Source: Siphonodentalium dalli
Lineage: Eukaryota > Mollusca > Scaphopoda > Gadilida > Siphonodentaliidae
NCBI GenBank assembly: GCA_032622095.1
Contig: CP136067.1
Location: forward strand, 80,814,705-80,878,704
Direction: 5' to 3'
DNA: 64,000 nucleotides
Shown here: one piece after another, positions 1-15,700 of the stretch
How the letters are laid out: each line of letters opens with the position of its first letter
Position numbering within the stretch: the stretch's first letter is position 1
Made by a program: the position numbers and the translations under genes
The notes under the pieces: model-generated
Told to the model about the DNA's origin: nothing
What the model saw: the letters and a program-made list of their open reading frames with translations, nothing else
The model's database searches: none

Positions 1-653
1 AAAATAAATTTGAAAAAAAACCTGTCCGTAGTAGATATGTGTTGAATATTAGTGTGCATTGAGCTCTAACATATCTGTGTAGTGTGTGAAAAGTGACTAC
101 AATGAAGAAAATGATTAGCCTATCCTCATGCTCTTCTTACAATTAGTCATTGTGAACTAAATTACACTAATTGTAACTCCATACAATTGAAAGGCACAGG
201 ATGGAATTCAGGATCACATATTAGAATGGAGAGGTATCAGTTTTTAGACAACAATAACAATTGTGAATATCAGGGGCATTATGTCATGTTAGGTAATCCC
301 AGTCATACTCTGGTAGTACAATGTCATTTTAATATAAGATTAAATGAGTTTATATGAATAACAGTTCCCATGCTTACTATTTGCAGAAAAATATAAAAAA
401 TAAAAATAAAACACTTCCTCCCTCATTGATTTGAAAAAAAAAACAAAAAATTTCCCCGGGAACCAAAACCCTGTTTTGTTTGGCCTAAATTTGTTTCTTT
501 TCTCTGGTACTGGGGCATTTTATCTTTTCCGTTTGTTGCATAACAAATTCAAAACTTAAATTCTATTTTTAGATTCAAGATCATATCAATGCATTCCTTA
601 TATAGCTGAACATTGCTGAAACCATTACATTGCTTAATTTTTTTTCATTTCAG

Positions 654-758
654 ACCAACAGATTTGAGCAGTTTATCATCAATTACTGCAATGAGAAACT
701 GCAGCAGATATTTATTGAGCTAACTTTGAAAGAAGAACAAGAAGAATATATAAAAGAG
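654..758 (+). CDS. MYO1B: Myosin exon 1 of window: relay helix
   Basis: Acceptor CAG at 651-653, donor GAG|gtatta at 759; 35 codons, phase 0 at both ends. It reads T-N-R then [15 protein letters not shown], the highly conserved myosin relay helix, and continues through [13 protein letters not shown]. The relay helix passes the nucleotide state from the active site to the converter. The preceding intron (1-653) runs off the left edge, so the exon with switch II is not visible. Confidence 0.95.
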
Positions 759-3700
759 GTATTATTCCTTAATAACTGTCTATACTAATTATCATCTGTT
801 TACAAAATGCTAACATATTTGACCCTTTAATGGGTTGGTATCCTGTATATAACTTCATGCTGACTTTATTTGATAACTTCAGTGCAGACGTACGCCCACT
901 CCCAAGTTAAATATTCAACTCCGTTTGGTCAGTTACATTCCCTATACTAAGAGATGAATCGGCCAAGTAATAATCACTTGCAATTAACAAAGTTACCATT
1001 TCATCAAAATCCTTACCTACTTATCGCATGGCATCGTTCACAATTATTAAAAAATTAAGAGAAATCAGTGTCAAACAAGGTTTAATAGTATTGTAAATTT
1101 CTTCATTGTTTTAGCAATGTTTTTCATTATGCATGGCACTTGTTATATTTTTACACAGTTAAAGATAAGACCAATGTAAGTTGTTGTGTGTGTAAACCTA
1201 CATACTGGTAATAATGTCTGTAATATCAATTAATGTATTTGAGCAGGTGAACAAAATATTGTGTCTTCTAGCAGCTGCTATGCACCACCCATTATGACTG
1301 GCTTTGTTACCATCCATTTCAGCGCCAACAATTATCAGTTATCTATGAATTGTCCCCCACAGACCTATTTACATTGGTACGGAATATTGTTGTTGTGCAG
1401 CTCTGATGTTTCTATCAAATTTCCAAATGAGTTAGCTTCAGTAACAGGCACCGATATGTTAAGGCACCATCTACATTCTTAGCAAAATTCTCCCTCGTAT
1501 TAAATGTTTATCTATTATAGTATCTAAAATGATACTTACATATTATTACTACAGTGAATTGATCTGGCCCTTGTATCATGTTGAGTTGAAGAGGTCAGAT
1601 CACTGGATCAAACAAGGTGCCACAGGCAGAGAGTTTGATTCAGCAATCTAACCTCTTCAACAAGATGTGATGCGATGACCAGATACATTCACTGCAGTGA
1701 CAATAGATGTGATGCGATGACCAGATTTATTCACTGCAGTGACAATAGATGTAATAGATGTGATGCGATGACCAGATACATTCACTGTAGTGACAATATG
1801 TTTATTATATGACTTGAACATGACACATATTAAACCGAAATAACATTTGAGTGACTTAAAATCATGTAAAATGGCGAATGGCAATAGATTGGAAGAAAAC
1901 AAATAAGTGATTACCAGAAACAACTGTCTTCAGTGCATGCTCAATGATACAGTACGGTGTTATGACAATGGATCAAACTGTAGTTGATCTGATTGTCGGG
2001 AAATGATCGCCATACTGAGGTGGTATCTGGTGAAGAAAACGATAGCCATATAATAAAATGGTTTATGGTGCTTGATCTCACGTGTGAATAAATAGCATGA
2101 TACTGGGATTGATTGAGTGTTTAAATTTTTTTTATTTTTATTATTATTATTATATATACATTTAAAACGCATTCCACGATAAATTTGTTTCAATATGCGT
2201 ACATCGAGTGGTTAAAAAATCTAAATATCTAAAAAACACATGAGCAACAAAGATAAAATGTGTAGCTGATAACAGACAAGTTCAAATTCTCATAAGATAA
2301 AAAGATGACTTGAGATAAAAAATTTACCTGATGAATAAGATCGATATTGTTCTAAAGAAACTCGGATAAAAAGTATTGGTGTAGTTATAAACTGAAACAT
2401 ATTTTAAAAAGGTGAGTTTTCAATGCCTTCTTAAAGTCACTTGGTACAACACCATTTAAAGATTTGAAAACAAACATCGCACATTTGAAAGTCCTTCTGT
2501 AAATGAATGTCATCATGTGTAGAGACTTTGGACTACCCTTTATGACTAAGTTTATCATATCTGGCCAAAATGAAAAACATATATAGCATTTATAATAAAT
2601 CTTAATAATGTTATTTATATTCTATTTTCAGGGTATTGAGTGGATTCACGTTGACTTCTTCAACAATTCCATTATCTGTGATCTTATTGAGAAGGTTTGT
2701 ACATGCATATCTGCATAACATATGTCTTTATCAGTGTTTCTGTTGTAGTTGGAATTCTAATGCTATAGTTGTGTTTACTGAAGGGGAAAGAATCAAAGTT
2801 GAGTGAGAGTGCCATGGTTTACACAAGTTTTGAAAAGTAAATCAAATTCAAAACTTCAAGCAGACATTATTTGCTTGCAAATGCAGAGAATGGGGGGTTG
2901 GGGGGTTGGGGGGGTCGAGTTGTTTGAAAAGTGAAGGCTTCCTTGCTACATCCCTGAGAATAAATCTAAAGCATGTTTTCACCATTGACCATTAATGGGC
3001 AATGAAACCACAAGCGATCTTTATCTTAGATGATCTGCCCGACCAAAACTCAAAACCTGGTAAAACTACTTCTTTTGAACGGCGATATCTGGCCATCAAA
3101 TATAATTACCTACATACTGGTATTCATGAGTTGAAAAGAAATTTTGCTTTTGCATAACATTTCTGCCTAATGGCGTCGGTGTCATAGCACATGCTCAGAT
3201 TCTTTCCAGCTCATGAATATCTTGAGACCAAAATGTAATTATTACTTCTAAATTTTTGGCCGCATCATATTGAATTTTTATTCACCCTTTTGAAAAAAAA
3301 TGGCCATATTATGTGATTGGTCTGTCTTTCTAGCCGTCTGTCTGTCAAGCTGTCCGTTAGCATTTTTGGTTTCCATATGATAACTTTAGTTTGGGTTATT
3401 TTATCGGAACTAAATTTGGTATGTGAGTTTTCCAGACCAAATTATAGGTCAAGTTCGAATTTGGGTTCATTCCGATTATTTTGTACTGACTGAAAACTCT
3501 TTTAAACTTAGAATTATCAATATTTGAGATTTCTGGATGATAACTTTAGTTTGGTTTATTTTATAGGAACCAAATTTGGTACGTGAGTTTTTCAGTGACA
3601 AATTTGGTATGAATCATGTTTTTTGTATATTTAGAATCAATGTGATTTGTCGCATGATTGATCACATAAAGTATTTGAGTCAAAGATTGCTTGAGTGTAT

Positions 3701-6700
3701 GTGTATTCTTTTATTGTTTGAGAAAGATTTTCCGATATTTTGTATCTGTATGTCATATTTTTTAGAAGATCATAAGTTTTAACTTTCTCAGAGTTTGAAG
3801 ATATCGCTATGAAAAGTATCTTTCATTTAACTTAACAATATGATATCAATTCATGGAATTATTTGTTGTTGCTCAATTAGCACTTAAGGCTCTATGTCGA
3901 TAAACTGAATTGGTGCCCATCACTCCTCCAGATAAACTGAACTGGTGCCCATCACTCCTCCAGATAAACTGAACTGGTGCCCATCACTCCTCTATATAAA
4001 CTGAACTGGTGCCCATCACTCCTCCAGATAAACTGAACTGGTGCCCATCACTCCTCCAGATAAACTGAACTGGTGCCCATCACTCCTCCATATAAACTGA
4101 ACTGGTGCCCATCACTCCTCCAGATAAACTGAACTGGTGCCCATCACTCCTCTAGATAAACTGAACTGGTGCCCATCACTCCTCCAGATAAACTGAACTG
4201 GTGCCCATCACCCCTCCAGATAAACTGAACTGGTGCCCATCACTCCTCCAGATATAAACTGAACTGGTGCCCATCACTCCTCCAGATAAACTGAACTGGT
4301 GCCCATCACTCCTCCAGATAAACTGAACTGGTGCCCATCACTCCTCCAGATAAACTGAACTGGTGCCCATCACTCCTCCAGATAAACTGAACTGGTGCCC
4401 ATCACTCCTCCAGATAAACTGAACTGGTGCCCATCACTCCTCCAGATAAACTGAACTGGTGCCCATCACTCCTCCATATAAACTGAACTGGTGCCCATCA
4501 CTCCTCCAGATAAACTGAACTGGTGCCCATCACTCCTCTAGATAAACTGAACTGGTGCCCATCACTCCTCCAGATAAACTGAACTGGTGCCCATCACCCC
4601 TCCAGATAAACTGAACTGGTGCCCATCACTCCTCCAGATATAAACTGAACTGGTGCCCATCACTCCTCCAGATAAACTGAACTGGTGCCCATCACTCCTC
4701 CAGATAAACTGAACTGGTGCCCATCACTCCTCCAGATAAACTGAACTGGTGCCCATCACTCCTCCATATAAACTGAACTGGTGCCCATCACTCCTCCAGA
4801 TAAACTGAACTGGTGCCCATCACTCCTCTAGATAAACTGAACTGGTGCCCATCACTCCTCCAGATAAACTGAACTGGTGCCCATCACCCCTCCAGATAAA
4901 CTGAACTGGTGCCCATCACTCCTCCAGATATAAACTGAACTGGTGCCCATCACTCCTCCAGATAAACTGAACTGGTGCCCATCACTCCTCCAGATAAACT
5001 GAACTGGTGCCCATCACTCCTCCAGATAAACTGAACTGGTGCCCATCACTCCTCCAGATAAACTGAACTGGTGCCCATCACTCCTCCAGATAAACTGAAC
5101 TGGTGCCCGTCACTCCTCCAGATAAACTGAACTGGTGCCCATCACTCCTCCAGATAAACTGAACTGGTGCCCATCACTCCTCCACAAATTGCAGGTGCAT
5201 GAACTAGATTCCTGACTCAGCTCCACACATGTTTATAAAGTTTCCAGCCATGTTGATTTCAATTGATCGACCATTACAATAATGAAATGTTGTTTCTCTG
5301 CAACTGGACGCGTGATTGACAGGTGTTAGTTCCCCAGAGATATTTGTTGCTTGCAAATAACTTTCGTGGAGATATATTGGAGGAAACTAAATCCGACCAA
5401 TTATGGGACCATCTCCTTTTATACAAACAGAATATATGCAACAAATGAATGAATTTGAGCCATGGATGAGTACAAAATATACTCATGTGCTATATGAACG
5501 ATGCATACAACATGGTAATTATAATGAAATTTAGTTTATGAGTTCATTTTCAGTATAATTACCATGTTGCTTGCATCATTCATAGAGCACATGAGTGTAC
5601 TTTGCATTCATCCATGGCTCAAATTCATTCATTTGTTGCATATATTCTGTTGAGTATAAAAGAAGATGGTCGAATAAATGGCCGGATATAGGGTACAGTC
5701 CCCCCTTTAATTTCATACAGTTATAACCAAAAAAAAGTTTAAGACAAATTTAGTATAACATGATATGCATGCATGTTATAGAATTTGTCTCCAAACTTTT
5801 TCGTTATAACTGCATAAATTTAATTGAAACAAGAATTAATTCTTATTTTACCTTTCTTTGTAGAATAATGTAGGAGTCTTAGCCATGTTAGATGATGAGT
5901 GCCTGCGACCAGGGAATGTCACAGATGCCACATTCCTGGAGAAACTCAATGAAAATTGCTGCAACCATAAGCACTACGAGAGTCGGGCCTTAAAGAAAAA
6001 CCAGTCCGATAAGAGTCTTCCACATAAGGCCTTCAGACTCTGTCATTTTGCTGGTGATGTAAGTAAAGTAGCAGTTTTTAACCGCTGATCATCTGTTAAA
6101 TTTCAATGAGAATTAGAATCTTTAAGATTTTCATTTTGAATCTTGGAAATTTTACTCATTTCCTGTAAAATTGAGATAATTATTTTGACAATTCTGAACT
6201 GAAATCTTTACTCTTCTGATGTTTATTAAACCAAATTGATGACTAAATTAAAACCATAATGGTCATAGCCTGTGGGAGGCCAAATTCACATTTGTCTGTT
6301 AATTACACTGAAGCATAAATCAATTACACTTAAGCTTAAGTGAATTACGCTTAATTAAGCAAAATTGGCCGAGTCACACTTACATTTAAGCGTAACTAAA
6401 TTAAATTGAATTTTCTTACCTTGGATAAAATGGTATAATCTAAAATTGTATAATTGTTGATGGTGCCTTCACATATATGCCCTTGAAGTATTATTTTCAC
6501 TCAACAACTGAGATATGTCAAAGTTTCACTTATTTCAAGCTCAGGGGAGTTTTGAAAGAGGGTATCTGAATAAATCATAAGTATAATTGAATTACACATC
6601 GTTATTGACACTTGTTTTATTAACCAGGTGATATACAACGTGGAAGGGTTTATTGAAAAGAATAATGATCTGCTCTACAGAGATCTGTCACAGGCCATGT

Positions 6701-9700
6701 TCTCTGGTAAACACAAGCTGCTCAAGAAACTCTTCCCAGAAGGTAGGTACCATATTTTGAATTGTGTGATCATTATTATCCATTGTTGAAAAGCTTGTTT
6801 AATTTTAATTTGAGGCATTAAACTTTAATGATTGGCTGTAGCTAGTGTTGCTTCAATGAAGTTGTCTGAGTTTTGGTGATATATAAAAATTTTAACATTT
6901 TTGTAGCATAAAAGATTTACAGTGGTGATCATGTGGACAATTTTTCAATCTTACAGAAATCTCATGTTTTCATATATTTGTATATTCGAAAGCCTGCATA
7001 TTGTCAATAAACTGAACACTATATTTAGCTCAACTTGAAGCCCGCATTTATGGCAGTTTTGAAAATTTATAGGCATGTTTAGGATCGCCTCTAGGTGGGA
7101 GCTATCTAATTTGAACAATTTACGAAGAAAAACGTGGCCACCAGCAGCCATCTTGGATTTTACTCTTTGCATGGTTAAATCCTTTAGCACACCCTACAGA
7201 CTATCATCACCAAAAATCATATGGAACCTCAGGGTGACCTCTAGATTGGAGCCATAAAAAAATTCTGAATTTTATTGAAAAAAATGGTCACCTGCGGCCA
7301 TCTTGGATTTTAATTTTTAAAGATCTTTTCATGTTCACATCTAGTATTACTTGGACATTTAACTTTCTGCATTCCTATAATCGCTCCATTGACTGTAACA
7401 CATGAAATATTCTCCTCTCCAAGTTGAGCTACAGTGTAAATGACACTTTCATTGGTCTATAGGCATAATCTGTCAATGGGAGACAATTTGTTTTTCAAAA
7501 TCAGATGATCTGTTTTGAGTAGAAGAAATATTTCTAGAAGCTAAATCACATATGATTGTGGTTGAATCTCAGTGACACTCACCATATTGGAATGATATTG
7601 TGTTTTATCGCAGAAAATAAACAGATGCTTAGATCAGTCGTGACACCAAATTCCCCAATTCATGTGTTTATTAAATATATTTATTATGCAGGGAATCCAT
7701 CTTTAAAAAACTTGAAGAGACCACCGACGACAGGGACTCAGTTCAAGGTCAGTGACTGAATCCTCTAAATACATTAAACCTTTCTTTACTAAATGGAATC
7801 TACCATTCAGTTATAAAAGTATAAATTGGAATTGTCTATTATTCGTCTGGAGGGATGTTCAAGAAATATAGGTGGACAACAGACAGACGAAGAAGATAAT
7901 ACAAGCACAGAATAATTCCTATTCATTGGTGCAAAATTTTCAAATAATAAGTTACATAATAAGTTCAACAAATGGCCTGCTACACACATAGCGATCTGTT
8001 TAACTTATTATACGAACATCTACTAAGGGAACTACTCGCCAATGAGTATTTAGTAAAGGAATGGTTAACATCATCTTTGATTAACCCTTTGAACCCTGAC
8101 GTCCTGAACGTTAAATGGCCCCAACCCGAGGCGCCTGACGTTATATATAGTGTTTCGACGACGTAACTCATAATGCTCTTAACTGGGATGTATTTACATG
8201 TATACACGCTCAACTATATACGGCACTCAACTATGCTAACTGAACTTGTTTGCGGTGAAATATGTCACAAGGTATTTCAACAAGATTATCGTCTATTCCA
8301 CGTTCAATATGCATGTAGATTATATTGCGGCTTCCTTTGGTCGCGCTATATATTTATAACAAAATTCTTATCCTTTACCTACGATAAAAGGCATTTCTCA
8401 AAATGCACCTGTGTCCATGCGCAAAGAAACAGACCCCCTGTTTCCAATTTGGCTGCTAAAGTCAGAGGTATGAACATGAATGTGACCCACTCGTCCAAAG
8501 CATAACCACAATTCTATTTAATTTGGGCTTTGATTGCGAAATTTCTAACGAAATACTTCCCCTTTTCCGACGATAAAAGCGATTTTTTTCTCAAAATAGA
8601 CCTCTGCGCATGCGCGAAGAAACAGACCCTCTGTCATCAGTTTGTATATCAAAGTCACGTGGGTAAACATGTGACGCGTGTGTGCAAAGTAGAAGTACAA
8701 CTCTGGTTGATATGTGCGTTTATTGAGTTGTAATTTCAAGGCAAATATCGTATGATTTCCTGACCGGTATTCCGGTCTCCCGGGATATAGGAATATAAGG
8801 ATTGGACCGGTATTCCGGTCTCTCGGGTTCAAAGGGTTAACATAAAAATAATTGAATAATATATTTTTTTCCCTGAAATTGTTTGTTCATTCAATATGAT
8901 AGATAGTCACTTGATATACAATAAACTCAGTATCACTGACATTGCTTCTCCGTATCACCAGCAGTCATCACTGCAAGCTGTATTGTAAAAGAAATGACAA
9001 TCTTGGGACTGTTTCCTGTTTGTCCATACTGTAGTAACATTAATATGTAATCAACTCCTCCCACAGTTTTGCTTCCATAGGATTGAAGAGTAACAAGTCT
9101 TAACAATTCCATGACTGGAGCTTCCTGAATTTTTTTTGGTGAAAACCATGTGCCAATGCATTCTCTTATATATTCTCTCCTGCTATGGGAGACTCGCATA
9201 TATAAGAGAATGCATTGGCCTAACAATATTTACCTTGACCTGTAAGCCAGTGCATTCTCTTATATATGCGAAGCTCCCTATGGCAGACTTGCATATATAA
9301 GAGAATGCACTGGCACATGATCTTTAATGCTGCTCCAGCGCATGCTCCCATCAGAGTAGGGTTAAGGTGTATTAATATATCATATACTTCAATTATTCAA
9401 ACAGACTTGTACAGTGGTATCCAAAGGATTCAAGCTGATGGGAATTGTTGAAGATTTGCAAAACATGATGTGCAATTTGAATTCTAACAGAATTGTGACC
9501 GTTTTTGATAACTCAAACCATAGTTTGGTGAGGTCGATTCATAGGCGGGCATCTACAGATGGTGATACCATGATAACTTCAGCTGATTTTGTAGATATTT
9601 GATATATGATACTTGTTCAACAATGTCTTGGATCCAGTTCAAAAACTTGCCAGGTCCCGCCCACTTTGGGTGGAGTTACGGCCCTTAAAGGGGTACTGTA

Positions 9701-12700
9701 AACTGAATCTGGCCATTTATGGGACCATCTCCTTTTATACTCAACAGAATGTATGCAACAAATGAATGAATTGGTCCATGGATTAGCGCAAAATACACTC
9801 ATGTACTCTACGAACGATGAAAACAACATGGTAATTATAATGAAAATGAATTTAAGACTCCAGTCATGATAGTGCGATAACTTGATATTCAGTATATGAG
9901 ACATGGTATATCAGACTTCCTCAACAGTGTTGTGTATGACAGCCAGTTACAATTAATCTATTTTCAATCCAAGTCCAATATTGTTGTAGCTACCGAAAAT
10001 CGAGAGCACATCTGATACAATTCTTTTTTACTTTATATCTCAATATTATTACTTCATTTTTTTTATTTGACAGAATTCAGTAGCTGCACTCATGGAAAAC
10101 TTATTGTCTAAGAACCCTAACTACATTAGGTGTATTAAGGTAGGTAGAACATCCAGGGTATTCACTGTATAATTTTATCTGAAATCTTTGTCGCCCCAAA
10201 TAATAAGTTTTTTGGTGGACCATAACTATAGAAATGAGTATTGTTCATGCATCCATCAGAAACGCTTGCTGTTCAAATGATAGCTGGGTTAGCAGAGATA
10301 GCAGAGTTTGAGTTTTTCACCTTTTTGTCGACAGTTTTTATTTTTTTTATTGATGGATAGTAACTTGAATATTATTCAATAAAATTTAGGATTTTGCTGA
10401 ATATTTTGGTGTTCAGATACTCTAATCCAATGTGAATATACAGGATCAGTTCTTGGTTTGATCCAATAATTTTTTGTTTAGATACATGGAATGCTTGCTT
10501 TTAGGCATAGAATTTACATAGTGTTTCTGCTTTTTGTGTTTAAAAGCCAATGTTTAAAAAAAAAAAAATTTGTGAGACCAGCAGAATTATATGTTTTCTT
10601 TTGGTAGCTCAATCTGTTCTGCTCCATCTAAAAAAAAATAATTTAGAGAGTTTTCTGTTATTTTGATTTTGAACTCAGATATTACACCTGAAATTCATCC
10701 AAAAATGTTTTATTATTCTGACGAAGTTTTCATTGAGGATGAATGGGTGTTTAATTGTATGCTATTAAAATAATTTATTGATGTAAAGCATATTGAAACT
10801 AAGTCATGTATATAATAGAAATGGATTGATCATTATTATCATTATTAACAACCTGATTGTTTTCAGCCAAATGATGATAAAAGGTGTGACCTGTTTGACT
10901 ATGAAATTGTGAAGCACCAAGTCAGGTATTTAGGGTGAGTAGCCAATTATTTTTATGCACATATGTAGATCATATATCTATCCAGACAATAGTTGGGTTT
11001 GAAATTGTGTTTATACCATAGGACAAATAAATAGAAATGCTGTGGTCTCGGTCCCTCTTCACCCAAAGAGGGACCTCATCAAAAGATATATTTGAAATTT
11101 ATCCAAAATGTTCAAAGAGCTAAAAACTCATTCTTCAATTTATCCACAATTAGAAATTTAGATAGGTTTGAAGGATATTTTTAAAGATTCAAATCATGCA
11201 ATCATAACTGCGCTGGTGGAGCCTTAAAGATTCTGTGCCAGTCAATTCTCTAAAATATGCGAGTCTCCTATAGGGAGCCTCAAATATATAGGAGAATTTA
11301 CAAGGTCAAGGTAAATATTGTTAGGCCAATGTATTCTTTTATATATGTGAGGCTTCCTATGGGAAACTCGCATATACAAAAGAATGCATTGGCATAGGAT
11401 TTTCGCAAAATTTCAAGAAGATCCAGTCATGGAAGGATTAAATGCTGACAAAGGCCATATAGGCCTAAAATTACTTGTAGACCTGTAGATCTATTAATTT
11501 CTAGAATTTTTTGAATATTTTGTTCAGTTTAGAGAGCTATTAGCTTGTTATAGAAAATTGAACAAATGTTGCAACTGTATAACATAAAACAAATTTAAAA
11601 AGCATCTTTATGACAATCTTGTCCAATATGTCGCTGATCGACAATTTGCCACTTCCATATTTTTTGCTAAGCTTTTCACTTTGTAGGGCAGCTTTAGTAT
11701 TTATTTTATAAACCTTTCTTACAAAAGTTGCTTCTTTAGTTACAATTAGGTGCGCAAAGTCTGTGTCATGATACAATGGATGGAGTAAAAATTTAGCAAC
11801 TCGGCACAAACCCTGAAGTTTGCATGAATCTTTCTCACAGTCAAAATCTCACGCCCACATTTAAACCATTGTTCTTTTCTTATATCCCACTGTTTATAAA
11901 CCTGGCTGCTTGTTTGCGTCAGATGAACCATTCTTCATATGTTGAATCATCTGAACATTACAGATTGTTGGAAAACGTGAGAGTCAGAAGAGCAGGCTAT
12001 GCATTCCGTCAAATCTATGAACAATTCCTATTCCGATACAAGATGCTGTGCCCTGACACATGGCCTTGTTGGCATGGCGAATCTAAAGATGGAGTCCGGA
12101 ATATCACAGAACATCAACTAGTACCATCTGGAGATATCGCATTTGGAAAATCCAAAATATTTATAAACAATCCCAAAACGGTATGTGATTTAATGGGACT
12201 CAAAACATTCGAAATGGGTTCATTTGAAATAATATAAAAGTCAGTAAACAATTACCATCATCAAGTACATGAAAAAATAGATTGACTTTGTTATTATTTT
12301 CATTATTAATATATGAAAACTCTCCAATAATGAGATTTTGCATGTCAAAACCATGTTATGTAAACATTAATGTTACAGAGGAATTACTGATAAAAGTCCA
12401 ATTAGTCCAATGCGATGAGGCCATGTTTAATGAAATAAGTTTAATAAAAATTTGGGATGGTAAAAATTGGAAAACGTTCAAGCAAAATACTCATATTTCC
12501 GCTAAAGGAAGCCGTTCACACTGAACTATAAGGATATATGTCCTGCGTTTGTAAACCATAGTAGAAAAGGGGTTAACTTTTTGTGGTCGCCTACGATCTC
12601 TCACGGTCTTCAGTGGCTTGCTCGCAATCAGTCACGCATGCGCAGTCCCAATATAACCGATTGAATCTCGTCAGTTTATTTTCTGCTACGAACAGAACGG

Positions 12701-15700
12701 AAGTCTAAAGGGAGTATTGTTCCGAATTTGTCGTTTAACAACTAGACAACAAATTCAATTTATCGATACAATAATTACTGGTCGCCTACGCGTTAGTTTT
12801 TAGAATTATTGTTTCGAATTCACGGACCGTTTCGCTTCAAACATACAATTAAAATAAGTCCGTGTTACAGTTTTCGAACAGGCGGCGGACTTAAAAATTT
12901 TCGAATATGAAAATCGACATTTCGCCATAATCAGCCGCCATTTCAAGGCCTTACGAGGCGCATAGATTATTGTGAGCAATTCATCTATGTTATTATTATA
13001 GAACCTATTAGGTATGATATAATTTGTCAGATATAAAAAATGCCACGTGATTCGCTACCGGAAGTCTCCTAATTTCGTGGGATTTTATTTACACGTGGAC
13101 ATTTATTTAGCAATAATTACCATCGCTACTGACGCTATCTATCATAATGTTATGAACAACATTCTTTCTCATAATACTTTGTTGTTTTATGGTTCAATAC
13201 AACTGATCCAGATGTGTTGGTCACATTTGAACTTAAAGTTGATTACATCTTGGTTTATCAATGTAAAAACAGATACCTAAGAATAACAGTAGTGTCATTA
13301 TTACTTTAATAAATTGACAGAGATTGATATTGGACAAGTGTTATAATTCTGTTCATGGTTTGATTCTCGTAACGGAGCATCACCTTCAATGTAACAATCT
13401 CAGCCATGTGCTAGCGGACCGGGGATCGCACCCTGGTCAGGGTATTCTGACAGAAATCAGAACTCGGTCCGATACCAAGTTTGTCAGGCTAACAAGTCCC
13501 ATTCGAGATTACTGAATAAAATCCGAATGCAAATGCCGACTTTCCCCATTACAAACACTTGTTCAGGTATGTTGTCGTGGGTGCACTACGCTGTGCGATC
13601 GGGTGTGGACAATTAAAACTTAATGGCTGACCCATGTACACACCTAGGTGTGTGCATGTTACAGAACACTACTGGAGTCACTAGAACTCATCAAAACAAC
13701 ATGCTTTCACAAAATACTTTGTGTTTTCTGTTTCAATACTGGCACACATGTCTCCTATGATTTAGATGTGTTTGTCGACGCTTGAAGTTGACTACAGTTT
13801 ATCAATATCAGAAAAATAACGACTGTCGTGGTACTAAGATTTGTTAGTGTCATTAATTTCAGACAGGGATTGACATCGACAGGAGTCAGAATTCTGTTGA
13901 GTACATGATTCGATTCTCGTACAGTGCTTCAACTTCACTGTCAAATTTTGAACTGCTAGCATTTAATGATTGCAAGCATGACGCTAAAATTAATCGTGAT
14001 GACAGTTTCACTATTGTCTCAATTCCAGATTTTAGTTATTATTCTGAATTGTATCCAAAATTAACCCATCCTTTCAAAATTGGTGGGTTGTTTCTCGACT
14101 AAATGGTGTCTCCTTCCAGAATACAAACATAATTGCTTTCCTTCCTGTGCAGGTTTACCGAAAAGAAGCGGTGGGGGCTGGGTTACTACGATTCTGGATA
14201 TGGCTCTAATTGGGACACAAAATACAAATCATGGGTGCTCCGGTTTGCATTCTCTAGAGTAAGGCAAGAAGCTTATCGTCGCTCTGACGGTGTTTAATCA
14301 TGGTTTCACTATCTACAAATATATTTGAAGATACTTTGGTTTAAAAAACCTTTCCCCTTCTTGATTCAATTATGAGAATGATTCCAGCCTGACAGGTATT
14401 TAGAATCGTGGTGACTTGACCCCTCCAGTTAACTGGCCCACTGTCAATAACTGGCGACCGTGGCCTGGATGACGTTCCCCAATGAATAACGATATAATAG
14501 CAGTGGTATTCCAAAGAGGAAGGTGGGGGGAGACATTATTTATGGCAAGTAACCATATCAAATGTGAGCTTGGTACAAGAACAGGCTGTACATCCAATAC
14601 AGCATGCATTGTTCATAAAGGGCATGGTAGGTGTTTTGAAGGTATTCATGGACTAGCTGGAGTCTCAATGAATTTTCAAATATATACGTGTCCCGACTTT
14701 TCATACCGTTGATATGGCGAATAGACTTCACACACGAATGAAGCATATTTACATGGAAAGCATTTATATTGTCACGTGTCCCACGACCACTGTCAATAGC
14801 CTTTCCGACAAGAGTCCATCAGCATGGCTCTTCATACTTCTATTGCCCATATCAATTTGATTATCTGGCACATAGACAATAAACAGGCAAAGACGTTTGC
14901 GCTGTCCAGCTAAGCTTTCGAGGAAGCTCATTGACCAGCATTACCGACCTTTCCTAAAACGCAGGCAGGGGACCACCCCGTACGAGTGGATCCCATCCCC
15001 ATGGCACCAGATGCCCGATCGTAAGGGCCTGAAACCATGCTGCCAACTCTGCGCATTTCGGTCTATGCTGGGTTTGTCCTCTCTTCCTTAAACATGCCAT
15101 AAGCAGGACCACGTAGGTGGGGGGAGTTCCTCTATATCTTGGCTCTTCATATTAAAATAAAACAACATTATAAAAGGGATGTGTATCCTTTACTAGGAGG
15201 ATGATAATTTCATTCGTTTCCTTCCTAGGGGAGCCATTTTTAGAGCGGGTCTTCCCCTAGTTTGCTGCATGCTTCACACTAACTGACCTATCACACACCT
15301 AGGTCATTCTGCTGCATGTTTGGGGGGGCAGAGGCTCAGACCTGAATATTCCGTATGGTGACCGTGAAAATTTACCTGTGTTCATCATCTGACTACATTG
15401 TACATCATTTGAACTGATTTCGGTTGTAGAAGGCGCACCTTCATTTCTTAGAATCGGATCGCGGTGGGTATTCCGCTGGGAACGCGGACTGCTCTCAGGT
15501 GCCTAGTGGTCGTGATGGCCTAATAATAGTAATGTGTGTGGATTTAGGCTGAACATAATACTTGTGATTGCACATTTTGCTGTCTGTCTCCATTCCAAAG
15601 GATGGTGCTCGTTGGGAAATTTCTCCAAAATTAATACTCGTACCGACACTATTGTTTGGCACCTGAGGGTAGCGGTTTGCTTTCTCATTGGATGCTCTGG

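Noticed and set aside
3899-5184. CRISPR-like array
   Set aside because: Units are contiguous with no unique spacers, and the DNA is eukaryotic.
8173-8505. 110-residue open frame inside the TTAA element as a transposase
   Set aside because: No DDE or zinc-finger motif and far too short for a piggyBac transposase; it overlaps an internal direct repeat.
11824-12237. 137-residue frame as an independent gene
   Set aside because: It is myosin exon 8 extended at both ends into introns; splice sites and homology define 11964-12180.
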